A stretch of DNA of 64,000 bases from Opisthorchis felineus. Lineage: Eukaryota; Platyhelminthes; Trematoda; Opisthorchiida; Opisthorchiidae. The position numbers and the translations under genes are program-made. Shown here piece by piece: positions 1-11,808 of the stretch. Numbering within the stretch: position 1 is the stretch's first letter; every line of letters begins with the position of its first letter. The stretch spans positions 366,189-430,188 of the forward strand of contig SJOL01009659.1 in assembly GCA_004794785.1 (NCBI GenBank), in the 5' to 3' direction. The notes under the pieces are model-generated. The model saw nothing but the letters and a program-made list of their open reading frames with translations, was not told where the DNA came from and ran no database searches.

Positions 1-460
1 TAACAAGGGCAATGTCAAGGGTGTGGGGACCACGTGTAGGATGCCTCACAAGCTGAGACCAGCCTACAACATTAAGTTGGGCAATCAGAGGCGTAAGGCA
101 CAAAGAGGATTTATGTTCAGACCAGGAGATCTCAGGAAGGTTGAGATCACCAACGATTAATTTGTTTGGGTGAGGTAGAGCTTGGGTGTGAGAAAGAAGC
201 CTAGAGAGTTGGTTAATCGTGTTAGCTGAATGTGGAGGTGGGATGTATAACCACCCGAGGATGAACGGCGGGCTAGCCCGATAGGCAGAAAGCCAAACAG
301 AATCTGGGGTGTTCGTCAATAGCGGATCGTCAATGGGGGAGACTTCCATTTCAGCTCTAGAGTATATGAGGCAGCCACCACCACGGCGGTGGGAACGATC
401 GGAACGGAAGATAGTGTATCCCGGAAGAGAGAAAAAAACTTAACCGTACCACCGTGACTT
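1..460 (-). mobile_element. CR1-like LINE, endonuclease domain fragment
   Basis: The reverse complement reads without a stop from about 460 to the window edge as an apurinic-type endonuclease of a non-LTR retrotransposon. In order it shows PGYTIFRSDRSHRRGGG, then VWLSAYR, ILGWLYIPPP, the metal-binding block LIVGDLNLPEISW, and VRHPTRGPHTLDIALV near position 1. The GDLNLP and HPTRG..TLD blocks are the usual signature of CR1/Jockey-group endonucleases that nick target DNA before reverse transcription. A TAG closes the frame at about 465, so the 5' part is missing or frameshifted. The reverse transcriptase would lie outside the window to the left. The open frame suggests a fairly young copy. Assignment to CR1 rather than a sister clade is by motif only. 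Confidence 0.75.
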
Positions 461-479
461 GAGGTCTATTATACAAGAA

Positions 480-3170
480 CTTGACGCACGCTGCCGTAAA
501 TTATGCCTTCGGATACATTAAACTGTCTTTTAAAATGGGCGATTCTCTATATTATCTGGACGATTTCCGCCATCTTTATCTCTGTGACCAGCATGCGTGG
601 AGAGCCTTCAGGTCGCTCTTTTTGCTGTGGGAAATGCACATCCTACGTCTGGCAGCCAAGATCTTGTATTCCGTCTCATAATACATTCGTGGTATTCATA
701 CGACTTATTCGGTCTCTTTGACTGACGAGCTCCCAGTTTAATTTTGCGTTAAAATGATTTATCTTTCTTCCCACCAGAGCTCCGGTATCTTTCCTTAATT
801 TCCAGTACTTTGAAGGCAGAAAATAAGCCACTGTTGAACGGATTAAACTGGCAACCAAAAATTTCCATTATACTCGTTTCTTTCCATCAAAAATCACCAC
901 GAGGACTCCCTTCCCCTCATTTGGGCAGTTGGTAGGCCCCAAATATTCATCACCCCCTAACAGCCTAGAGGCCACACACCCAACTCGCCGCCTCTATTAG
1001 GCGTCTAAGCCAGTGACGCTACCAAACTCTGAAGGCTGCGCCGACTAAACTTTCAATAACCGCTTCAGGAAATCGCGCTCTTCGCTCTGGCTTCGCATTG
1101 AGTTTGGGTTTGAAAAGGCATTGTTAATCATGGGTCGCATACATCAGGTACAAAATAGAATAACTACATTTCAAGTGCTACAACCCAATGAACGTATTTT
1201 ATGCTTTCATGCGGCGCGTGAAATACCGTCTGTGGGAGGTCTTTCTTGACTGCTTTGCATCAGAGTTAAATAAAACTCGGTACGTTGGCAACAGGTTCGA
1301 GCCTGCAGTGGGGCCGACAGGATTCCTTTTGGGCACACAAAGAGTACCACGTTCACAGCACGTGGCACGTGGGAGTGTTCCTGCACAGATCTGTGCCTGC
1401 GTAAGAAAAAACTTTGTATGTGCTCACTGATCTTGTTGCACTTCGAGGACAAACACGTTATTCATCGGCTTTTGGAAACTTAGGCCGTCCATACTTCCAC
1501 CCACCAACTCCATTAGATTAAATTCAAGGTAGCCCCCGCTTAGTCACAATGCCTACCTGCCGATAGTAGAGTCCTCCGAACTCAGCGGTCTGGTTCAACT
1601 AACTGCGCCTTTTTACCACGACAAGTACTTTGATGTGAAATATCACCCTGCCTTTTCATGGCTTGCCTCCATCCGGGGAATTAAGTAGCTTCCGAGTGTT
1701 GCAGCCCTGAAATCCCCATTGCAAAGTCAAACGCAAATCGGTTTGAAGGTTGTCCCAATATGCTACCAGTTCCAAACCTTTCGGGGACCCACTAGCTGAG
1801 GATGAAGCATTGAGGACGAAATAGCATCTCCAATACTCTGACACCAATTCTTGAAAAATCTTCAGTACACAGGACTTGTTTTTCCCCTATTCTCTTTAAG
1901 CTGGTGCTGCTTCGTATGGAAATACCGGCTTGTCAGCTTTGAAGTCCTTTACCTCAACCACCCTACATCTAATTATGTCACCTCTGACTGCCTTATGACT
2001 GGCTTGATTGCGTCAACAGATTTTGCCGCTAATGTAACAAGTGCGGCTTTTTTTCGGCCCAGATATTAGTAAGCACCCGGCGGTTATCGCGTTGGCATCT
2101 GTCCCGGAACTCCTGACTCGATGCAGCGCCAAAGCGCTCCGTCGAATGCAAAAGTCGGTTGGGGAAGTGGGCGGATGTAGCGCCTTCTGCCCAACTGAAA
2201 CCCTGAGTTGCCACTTCTAAGTCTTCCGCTACTAGCCCAGTGTTCCCCATGTTTGCTTAGATGTAGCAGAACCGCCCATAATCATTCACATCGAGTAGTT
2301 AGTGGAGTCAGAGAACCGCACATACAGTTATCTACTCTAGGATTCTAACGAGTTCCATCCGCCTGGCCAGTTACCTACTCCAACGCAGCCCTAGGCTCTT
2401 ACCAAGCCACCTTCAACTACGAGCCGCCACTTTTACTGTAGTTAGCCGCCCTTTCTCGGGCTAATATTCATTGCATCTGCCCACGGAGGGGGTTCCCGTT
2501 TATCCCCCGACGAGTTCAGTCCACTTTTCAGCTCATCCGTTGGTCTTTTCTCTTCCTCCTTATTTTGCATCTCTTAATATACCTCCCACCTCACCTCCTA
2601 CAAGCAAGTTTTTTTGCTCTCACGGCCGCAATCCCCACCCTGCGTTGCTGAACTCAATTTTGGACCCCCTCTCTTGACCCCTTCAAGGTTACAATCCTAG
2701 TTATTCCGCGCTATACTTCCATCTTTCATAAATGGGCACCACCAACCCATCCACATTGGATGAAGACTCACTCTTTTGTGCAGCCGCTATTTGTCACCAA
2801 TTTCCAATATCGCTGAAACGCCCATTCTGAAACCATGTTTGATTCAGCCTATGATTTATTAAGCGCAAGGCTTAAGTTAAGTTCCAATGAAAAGCTTGTG
2901 GCCGTCAACCGCCAGCAACGCCAAAACTCTGCTGTAACCTGTTACATCGCAGTACTTCGCAGCACAATATCCTCACTCATTCGTAACTTGTTCTACGTCA
3001 CCATCGATTCTGGCCCCCAGAGTCCTCCATGATACCTCCATTCCATTTGCCCATTAACGGGATTACATACGTTTGTACCGGCCACTCTCCCTACACCGCC
3101 TGGTCATTTTAATAATGTTTCTATCTGTCTTAACAACATCCGCCCCCTTTTGCTCAAATTGCATTACATA
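480..3170. other. No gene recognised; decayed, pyrimidine-rich sequence
   Basis: All frames are short and none shows a family motif I recognise. Around 2500-2620 the + strand is strongly C/T-rich. A GGTTCGAGCC-like core near 1292-1303 resembles a tRNA B box, but no matching cloverleaf is visible. Part of 2400-3170 may be the eroded 5' portion of the LINE whose endonuclease remnant follows at 3180. Confidence 0.5.
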
Positions 3171-3179
3171 TAAAATATC

Positions 3180-3650
3180 TCCACCATGGCGTGTAAAACT
3201 TCTTGTCCACTCCATGGCTCTCCTAGAGCGCACCTGACAACATTATTTCAATCGATCCGGTAGTGGATAGCTTATACATTATGGAATTGAAATGGACGCT
3301 CCTCTACTGACAATACATAACAGACCGACACCCCGGTCTCTGGTTATCTGCCTCCAAGTCTAACTGCCAGTTCATCTTTGGTTGTTTTCACATTCCCTCA
3401 CTATGCACAGTTAGCTAGAATAGTCAACTGCCTATGCTTTTTCCTAATTCAACTTTCACCCAATCCGCCCAAATTAATTGTTGACGAAGTCAACTTTTCT
3501 GGCAGATGCTGGTCTAAATACAAATACCGTTTGTGTCTTTCGCCCCTGATGGCCCAGCTTGATATTAGAGACTGACCGCAGCTTGCTAAGCACCTCACGA
3601 GTGGTCCCTATACTCTTGTTCTCACACTTGTGAATGATTGGCCCTGGGCC
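3180..3650 (+). mobile_element. Decayed CR1-like LINE endonuclease, second copy
   Basis: The + strand carries, with stops and frame changes, the same ordered blocks as the endonuclease at 1-460: LWLSASKSNCQFIFGCFHIP (compare VWLSAYR...ILGWLYIP), then PPKLIVDEVNFSG (compare NKLIVGDLNLPE), then LCLSPLMAQLDI, and finally TSGPYTLVLTLV (compare TRGPHTLDIALV). Two catalytic-block residues are altered (GDLN to DEVN) and TGA/TAG codons interrupt the frame, so it is inactive. It belongs to the same or a closely related family, in opposite orientation and much older. Confidence 0.6.
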
Positions 3651-4164
3651 ACTTCTGAACCCGGACCCAAGCTCACAGACAGCGAAAATCAAATTGAAAT
3701 GTTTGGCCGGACGGGTACCCATCCCACGCTTACTCCTCTACTTCGAAGCACTAACGTCCTCGAACCCTCTACAATCTCGCTGCGCCACAAAACCTGGGGA
3801 TGGCAATTTTCCTCCGGAGCGTGGTCGGCATTTTCTAGGACCATGTTTCATTACCTAGTTGTCTAGACGCTGTCAATCGAGCTTGTCCTGTTTCCGACTG
3901 CTGTGTAACCAGACAGTTACTTGTACTGGACGATAAAATGGGGATGTATCGCAGACTGTTCCGCAGAACCCATGATATCGCCTTTTTTGTTATTAATAAC
4001 AATTTTCAAGTGCTGCTTCAAGTAGCAACGGGATGCTGAAAAATGTGAGGAGCGCTCTACTGTAGCCCCGTTCACATCGGTCCAGATAGTTGGGGTGCCC
4101 TCACCGTCACTCCACATTTTGGATCGTGCCTACGAAGGGCCCTGGCTAGATATCGTGACATCCG

Positions 4165-4165
4165 C

Positions 4166-4203
<38 letters not shown>
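4165..4203. repeat. (TAA)n microsatellite
   Basis: About thirteen uninterrupted TAA units. Read on the - strand this is a (TTA)n tract immediately following an AATAAA-containing sequence, so it probably originated as the 3' tail of the adjacent non-LTR element. Confidence 0.9.
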
Positions 4204-4206
<3 letters not shown>

Positions 4207-4640
4207 TGTTTATTCCCAACTGGTGGGTGGCATAACTTCAGGCATGATCATAAATTTACAGCCAGAGTAGGAACATGACTGGTGGGGTTTGTGGGTACTG
4301 GGAATTCCATGGAATAGGGACGGTGACATAAAGAGTGGGCATTAGCCGAAGTATACTTGGTCACGCCTGAGGCGGTATGGGTAGGGAACCAAAATTACAA
4401 GGGCTCTTTCTTTCTTATGGGGAACATATCAGATGAGACAAGGTACAATCGTTAAGATTTGAAAGTGGCGGGCAAAAACAACACGAGGGAGAGCATAGCA
4501 AGAGGCTTCCTGCCTGGTATGTGACAAAAATAATAAACAAAAAACTTCAATCTACAGGAAAAGTGGAACCAGAATAACGGATCGAGAGAGGCAGCAGAAC
4601 TGGAACGATCTGGCCGGCTGATTTGAACACTTGCCTACTC
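4165..4640 (-). mobile_element. Probable 3' end of a non-LTR retrotransposon
   Basis: On the - strand the segment ends in GGGAATAAACATTTTATTATT and continues as the (TTA)n tract, which is the arrangement expected for a CR1/L2-like 3' terminus: 3' UTR, polyadenylation-like AATAAA, then a short simple-repeat tail. A short open stretch on the - strand includes PYPYRLRR, which could be the end of the reverse-transcriptase ORF. The 5' truncation point is not clear; 4640 is approximate. It lies between + strand LINE remnants and may be a nested insertion. Confidence 0.45.
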
Positions 4641-4779
4641 TGTTTTACACCTGAGCGACTCATCAATTCCCACCAATGATTATTCTCCCATTACCAAGAG
4701 GTTTATTACTGGATAATATGGGTTTATCGTCCGTTGATTAGTCAACACCCACCGAAGATACACTATTAATCATATTACC

Positions 4780-6000
4780 TCTTCTTCCGATACCCTAATT
4801 TCCGTCAGGCGTTTGACCATGTCCGTTACAACGATCTCTAGCTAAATTGCTACCTACAGATATGGAAGCAAAGCTACTGCAATGTTTCGTGGCTTACCAC
4901 ACAAGGAGAACCTGGGTCGATAAATTCTGTGATCTCTCTCCATCATGCCACCAGTATCAGCGGCGTTATAAAAGTTACACTGCTTGCCTCCCGTGCTTCT
5001 CGTCATACGGCAGTAGCGCCAATCACCACGAATTCTGTGTTATGTCCGCTGGCGAGTTTATAGTACCGTAAGCGTTCCAGGCCAGTGATACCGCCCCCAC
5101 TTTGCCCGAAACTCACTCCTGCACCTCTTATCTCTCAGGTCTTCCAACTGTGGCAGATTTAGCTTTTTCACAGTGTTACCCCTGCTTTTCAGTTCCAGAT
5201 TCCCTCCGAGACGATTGCTTTAATGGATAATCAACCTGAAGCGTTTCCATCGAGATAGAATCAAGTGTAAGGTACTGCTACGCATTTAGTTATCCAAACA
5301 ATGTGTGGTTCCATGTGGTCGGATCCCGCTTGCTCTGTGCATTATTTACTGCTCATTCTGCAGCAACTACGTTCGAGTGAAAGCTTCAGGCATTTTGTAG
5401 GATAATTTCCAGGAACAAGCCCGATTTTGCTTCACAATGTTCTCATCTATGCGGGACCACTTCGAAGACTGTTCCGCGCCCATCCAATGAGTCTGTTTCC
5501 GTAGTCATTTGCACAAGATCGCTCACTCTATTGTCACTAGGTCTGGGAGTCTATGATTGAGGCATCCTGGGAAACGTTCCTCCTGAAACACGCAATTTTT
5601 CAGAAGCCTCACATTTCTGTCCCCCATCCAGGGTTCTTTTTCTGCCTCCCTGGCAGTATCCGGTGTTCCGATTTCTGCACTCATTGACTTTTCGAATCGT
5701 CATTCAACAAAGTTTACCCTGCCTCTACTCCAAACTATGGAACAAGTCCCCCTGTATTTACACTATATTCTGCCAAGTAGGCTTTAGAAACAATTTGACT
5801 CCTAATATTCCATTGAGAGTGTCGAAGGTCCTAAGCGGGTTGGATTTTTACGGTAGCCCTAGAGCCTTGCTTAACTGGACTGCCGCTTTCCGCTCATTTG
5901 AACTCAGGCTATCTGGCTCTTCTAGAGCTACTCCCATCGAGGCAGCCTCCATCACAGCTTTTTGGCCGCTGATCACTGTATCCTGTCTTACCCTTGATCA
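4780..6000 (+). mobile_element. Possible reverse-transcriptase remnants of a decayed LINE
   Basis: Near 4790-4840 the + strand reads FRQAFDHVRYNDL, which resembles reverse-transcriptase motif A (F..AFD.V....L). A TAG follows almost at once. Downstream frames to about 6000 are open for up to 113 codons (5663-6004) but show no further motif I can name. It may be the continuation of the + strand LINE whose endonuclease is at 3180-3650, split by the - strand insertion at 4165-4640. Low confidence because only one motif is legible. Confidence 0.3.
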
Positions 6001-6004
6001 GTAG

Positions 6005-8900
6005 ACCCACTTTCGATGAATGCATCTGTACATACTTCCTGAAGTGCAATTCTGTCACCGAAAGCCTCTAGTATTTGTCCTTTATTTGGTTTATGCCCAC
6101 CTCCACTGCCCTCGCCATTTTCCTTTACTTCTGGCATTGAGTTTCTATGCTCAGGCGGCTTGCGTCTCACATACTCTCATCCCGACTTTCATCCCTGGCA
6201 CACGTTCTGAACCGTGTTCAAAGTCTCGCACCGAACTTAGCCAAGCCCCACCTAATATTAATCGGAAACTCTGCCAAATATAAATTTGTACCGCGATCGT
6301 GCTTCTTTTTCCTTCTTAAACACTCAGTAAAGGCTGTAGTTGCATTGCTAGTTAGGAACTGTGCGACAGTTGCACTGGGTTCCGCCTAGCATGCCGCGCT
6401 TGCAATTGTTAACGCCGCGTATATCAATCATGCTTACTATGCTCTCTCGAAGAGATTTCTTTAGCTCTGTGAGTATTATGTTTCGTCCCAGAAATATACT
6501 GTTTATTCTTGGACGTCGTGCCAAGCGAAACATAAGGCGGACTTGGTGCAATACGCCCAACTGAACAAGAAGACCATAAGCGGGCGATTCAGCTGGATGT
6601 ATTTGAGTGACTCGCTAAAATAATGGGCGGGAAGATGAGTGCATTTCGCATTGCATACAACTATGTTCATACAGAACATAATGAAGCCGCAAATTCAGTG
6701 ACTTTGGCTTACTGATGAACCCCAAGAAAGGCGAAACCAACTGTGTGGTGTTGAGATTTTTCGGGAATTTTATTTGTAATAATTTTCTGAACTTTATTAT
6801 CCCAGTTACCACTTTATACCGGGCTCGAGATTAGAACTCGTGCTTGCAGACAAGCCTCCGGCTCCTTCTTGTGCACGAACCCATTGGAGCTGGTAAAACG
6901 GGCAGCTTTCATATTCCCAATCGTTTGTATAACTACTTTACCTACTAAATCTATCGGGTATCAGAATACATGACTTCATTATTGAGACATAATGAGGAGA
7001 GTTAAAGGCTAAAGTGTGGAACCAGACAGGTATTAGTCGGAATCTTCGGGGCCTCGTCTTGTTACTCGCGTACTAAAACATCGAACGTACACCGGGTCAA
7101 CTATATCTGGATGCAGTGTTTAAACAAACTAATTTTTGTTTTGAATCTGATTACAACTTCAACTGGTTAACATGTGCGCGCGCCTTGTCGATGTAACGGT
7201 GAGGCGTCGCGGTATTCGAACGGCAGGATCAAACAAATATGGTTGCTTTGGGTAAGAAAAAAACTTGGTTTAAAACGGGCTGTGAAAATAAAGTGAAACA
7301 AAAAGCGCAGTACTCACTGTGGGGTCCCATTATTGGGTGGAATGAACCCCATGGATCATTACCTGATATTGCCTTTCGTAATTCGGTAGGCCGGCATTAA
7401 GCACCGGCTGAGGTCACAGATTGACTGGATCTCGATGCTGGAATTGCCCAGCAGTTTTTCGGACTATTGTCGAGGTCGCGGGATTATAATCTAAGCTCTA
7501 CAACATCCAGTAACGCGACCTAGTTCCTAGTTGTGAAATAAAAATGGAGGTCGTAGTGGACAAGGTTTATCGATACCGAACAATTCAGTTCGAGCAGAGC
7601 CCATGATATACATATAAACGCCTATGCTACATACAAACTGAACGCGATATGAATATGTCCCCAAAAGACATACAGTGAGTGGATAAATGCGCAACCGCCA
7701 GTATACGACAAAACAACATCAATCCAACAGATTAATAGGCAGGGCTGTGCTCATTCCAATGGCGCTTGATACCCAGTTAGGTATCAGATTATAATCTGCT
7801 ACACCACGAACCGAAGGCGATAGCGTCGGTCTTTCCTTCTTTACCCCAGAAACCAGTGATGCGGTTAAGTATTGTCTCCTATGCGGTATCTAGGAAAAGT
7901 ATGTCAGGATTATCCTTACTTCACTAGTGTGTGAAAACCAGCCCAAGGATGCTAAGTCTTCTACAGATCTAGTGACTGTGATGGATACTGGACCTTTTGC
8001 AACAAACCATCTAACGGATAAGGAATTCGGTCCCAAATGGTTAGTTGCAACGTCATCAACCGTGCTTTCCACGTGAACTATGTCGTGAACTCAGTGGTAG
8101 TCATTGAGTTGATGTGAAATGTGTTTCATCCGAATTTTTCGACGTTATGAACGGAGTGTGTGACGGTTCGGTCCGTTCCCAGGGCATATTTTTTAGTATT
8201 TATATGAACCTTATAATGCTCAGTGCGGACTCTACGCTCGCTGTCTGGCGATAGTTTGAAAATCCTGAGTTATACGGTGAACTTCTCTGGATACCTCACA
8301 TAGTTTATTCGGCGCACAGTAAGTGAATACGCCTGACGGCGGCGCGAGAATCAGAAGGGTGAAGCTTTGCTCTTGGTGAACGATTCACTGCTCAAGAAAT
8401 GTTTTTGAGGAACCACAGCACTTATGTTGCTTCAGACCCAAGAAGGTCGGCCCGCAGGTTACGTGTAGCGGCGGAAGAACGCCGAATATCGTGAACAAAG
8501 TAATGGACATTCTCTTCGTGCAGTTTGCGACCAGCTGCCTAACTTCAACGTTCATTAGGCGAATCAAGTTGCATTAGACACCAATCCGTTTTCTAATCAC
8601 AGAAGCAGTGAAAACCACGTCGTAGCTCACCCATGGTTTCGAAACTACATAACTTCATATACAAGGAAGGTTACACAGAGTCGAGCACGTTTGCGTGGGA
8701 ACATCGCCGCCCACTAATGAACTCAATCTTCACCTTCCGAGTGTTCCCACTCAGATGTGTGCCGATCACAAACTGTTCTTTACAGTAATAATTTCCGGAA
8801 GAGCGGAAGTCGTTTGACACTATCGTGTCCACTAACGAACGAGCCCTGAATCAAATTAAACCACATTGCCATCAGTTACCGGTGTAACGGGTTGATCACC
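6005..8900. other. Intergenic, no gene recognised
   Basis: No convincing coding frame. Overlapping open frames on both strands at 6348-6564 (67-70 codons) have no recognisable domain. Several TTCGAA- or ATTATAATC-type cores on the - strand (about 6826, 7215, 7485, 7788) recall tRNA B-box remnants, and 7786-7799 is a small palindrome (CAGATTATAATCTG). These look like eroded repeats. Any upstream exon of the TBC1D31 gene could be hidden here, but I could not identify one. Confidence 0.4.
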
Positions 8901-8929
8901 ACCTGCCGCTGCTTCTGTTATACAAGTGT

Positions 8930-11025
8930 GGGCTCCGACCATGCACTCGTCCGCTGCCACTTTTCATTGCACTTTTCAGTTCTACACACCGCTTAGCCAC
9001 TGAGAAGCTGGTGGGCCCGTAAATCAAATGACCTTACCAGTACCAGCTCTTCGAACGCCTGCCGGACGGTCTTATGGCGGCTATTAATGATCAATGGGAA
9101 TAGGTGACCAAACGCCTACTCAAAGCCAGAATTTCCGTTTGCGGTGCGACACAGTCAACCGCATCCAAACATTGGATCTCTGATAGGACCGTGGCTTTGC
9201 TGGAGGCCCAGCGGCAGATTCCTCCTGTCCGCAACCACAACTCAACCCGGAACATTCGATACCAGGTGAAACTTAGTGTCCGTGCATACCGCGAAGCTTG
9301 ATGGACTCGAAGGACCGAAGAAGTGACATATGTAAAAGAACGCTTTAAACGTCTGAAGGTTGTTCCACTTGATTCGTTCAACTGGTCCTTGAAATCCTCT
9401 TGTCAGCGAAACCATCAGGGACGAGGACGGCTCTCTGATATCCAGCAACGGAGAGCGTTCATACCTCTGGAAACAGTACTTCAAACAATAATTCAGTTGG
9501 CCGCCTGCTACCTCCAGTTCCGACTGCTGGACTTCACTAGAAAGTTAGGCTATTAATATGGGGCTCCCTTCAACCTCAGAAGTGTCCTAGTGTCCAAGCG
9601 TCGTCGTGCTGCTGGTCCTGACGACATTCCACTTACTTTGTTCATGGATGGCGGTGAGCTCCTCAGCGAGTGTCTGTCCGGCTTATATGCGTCTAACTTG
9701 GAGAAAGAGACTGTTCCAGATAACTGGGGTGAATCGATCATAGTACTCGCAATGAATGCAGTAACCACACAGGAATGTTGGTTTGACTTCCATTGTGACA
9801 AGGCTCTGGGCGTCACTGATTCTTCAACGTTTTACGGCTGCATGCGAATCCTTGAACCGAGAGGATCAAGCGGGACTGGACCGGGTACAGGCTGCGTCGG
9901 GTGTCAGATGGACGCCTTGTGTACGGACGACTTACATTCTTGATATTCCTTGACTTTAAGTGTGCGTTCTATTCCGTCGATCATTCAGCCCTGTTAACTA
10001 CACTTGGTCAAAAGGGTATGCATCAAAAGTTTGTGAACATGATGTGGCTGTTATATTCACATACTCTTGTTGGAGTGTGTGGTGATTTCCCTAAAAGCTT
10101 TCCTTCAAAAAGTGGTGTCCGACATGGATTTCAACTCTCTCCGCTCTTGTTCAACTTCGTCATTAATGAGATAATAAGGCGAACACCGGATAGTCCTCGA
10201 AATTGCGGTGTTCAAATCGTTGCTAGTGAGAACCTTGTCGGTCTGAGTTACGCAGACGACGTCATCCTCCTGTTTGAAGACAAAGAAGAGGAACAAGATC
10301 TGTTGAATAAACTGACCGCCATCATACCATCTTTCGGCATGCGTCTTATACTTTCAATGTGCAAAGTCATGCTGCAGAACATGCAGTGTCTGACCGTACT
10401 ATTTACAATTCAAAGAGAATCATTAGAGGTTATGGAGAATTCTACATACCTCGGCAGTTGTATTAGCTCTGACGGAAGTGTGTCTGAACAATCATTGCAC
10501 GAATCTCCAAGGCTAGTTTGCGTTACTTGTGTCCTCAAAACTGCATATCAATGAGTCTCAAGGGTCGCGTGTACCAGGCTGCAGGTAAGGCTGTGTTGTA
10601 CGGTTGCGAGACATGGCCCCTGCGGGCATGTCATCTGAGGCGTCTTCTGGTTTTAAACAACGGAGCCTCAGAGGCGTTGCTGATGTCGGATGGCGTCGAA
10701 GAATTCGTGCCGCGGTAATTAGAAAACGGGTATTTGTTTGTGCAGCAGGTACTTCGGTCGCGGAAAGCATGCAGTGCCATCAGTTACAGTGGCTCGACCA
10801 TTTGCTACACATGCCGAAACATTGTCAGTCGACACGAGTGTTGTTCTCTGTACTTTTTTAGAGTGGCGCAAACCGTGAGGTGGACAACGTTTGACTTGGT
10901 AAAGTGGTGTGAAAGGGATTACGAAGAGTTTGGGTGTCATAAGTGCGGTCCGCCTTCCAAAGTGGGATGCCGTGACCGCTCCCGCGCTTGGTTGGAGACA
11001 GTGCAATAAATGGCAGCTGATCAAT
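8930..11025 (+). mobile_element. Decayed RTE-like LINE (endonuclease tail, reverse transcriptase, C terminus)
   Basis: The order of a non-LTR retrotransposon is preserved across several frames. GSDHALVR at 8931 is the endonuclease C-terminal block. The linker DRTVALLEAQRQIPP follows at about 9185. RRRAAGPDDIPLTLF at about 9600 and VPDNWGESII near 9715 are the start of the reverse transcriptase. Motif A is FLDFKCAFYSVDHSALL (about 9948; AFYS instead of the usual AFDS), the next block is GVRHGFQLSPLLFN (about 10110), and the catalytic box YADD lies at 10249-10260. Then come TYLGSCISSDGSV, GRVYQA, LYGCETWPLRA and a C-terminal LDHLLHMPKH stretch. At least five frameshifts or stops make it dead. 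The 3' end is near 11025; the 5' end is not visible. Confidence 0.85.
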
Positions 11026-11029
11026 ATCA

Positions 11030-11649
11030 GTGGCTTTTATGTTGTCAATTATTTTCCAGATTGTTTGATTGAGCGCTTGGAGGCGTAGGCGCCACAGAAT
11101 GCTAGCGATAGGCCAGCGCTAGATCCCTTCCTCACCCACTCTTTTGTCTTCAATCTAACACTAAATTTAATTAGATAAACTTTGGGGTTGTATAGGTGTG
11201 AAGCCTGTGTTAATACTGGTGTTGCTGTCTCTAATGATGCTGATTTAATTCAATTTAATCCCTCAACGTCCACGTGCTGCGTCCCAACAATGATGACAGG
11301 CCTGTTCTGGCTTTGATTTTTGAGTATCGGCTACGTCTTATTAAATTTTTCGTTAAATTCAGAGCCTATGGCTCATCACTAATCAGGTTCTCACCGGAAC
11401 AGATGAGTGTTTAGGTAAAATTTACGACCGTTCACCATTCTATGGACTGTCTGAAACAGTCAGATTAATGTTTTCTGTTGTTTGTAACCTATTGTTAACG
11501 AACCCTATTAATCCAAATTTGGGTTTATCTGCTCCTGTTTTCACATAGTTTTTGGTAACAGAAGTTTTCAGTTTGCAATAAACATCCTCAGCTAGCCTTT
11601 GCACACCGCCGATTAATCTGTTGGTCAAAATTCTGTTACCTTTTACTAG
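11030..11649 (+). other. Sequence between LINE and first recognised exon
   Basis: A/T-rich, no motif. It ends in a pyrimidine stretch (CTGTTACCTTTTACTAG) that could be the 3' splice site of the intron before the first recognised TBC1D31 exon. If so, the true first exon and promoter lie further upstream, possibly on the far side of the LINE. Confidence 0.4.
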
Positions 11650-11808
11650 AAAGCTCTTATCTTTCTGTCACTCGGATAAGAAGAGTGTTGGGCGAAGTGG
11701 CGCCTGCGTGATCCAGCCAACCGCTCTGGCATTCTCTAACGGAGGCTCAAACCTGTTCTGTGCCTACCACAACGGTGACGTGTATGCGTTGGACTTCATT
11801 CACGATAG
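11650..11808 (+). CDS. TBC1D31: TBC1D31 exon 1 (first recognised): WD40 start
   Basis: Encodes a WD40 blade ending ALAFSNGGSNLFCAYHNGDV then YALDFIHDR, which parallels human NVAFDGTGDCLIAGDHQGNIY. Donor is CGATAG|GTAGAC, phase 2. The acceptor is uncertain: CTTTTACTAG gives 11650, while CGGATAAG would give 11681; the extra residues are not alignable. An initiator ATG in frame is not apparent, so an upstream exon is probable. Confidence 0.8.
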
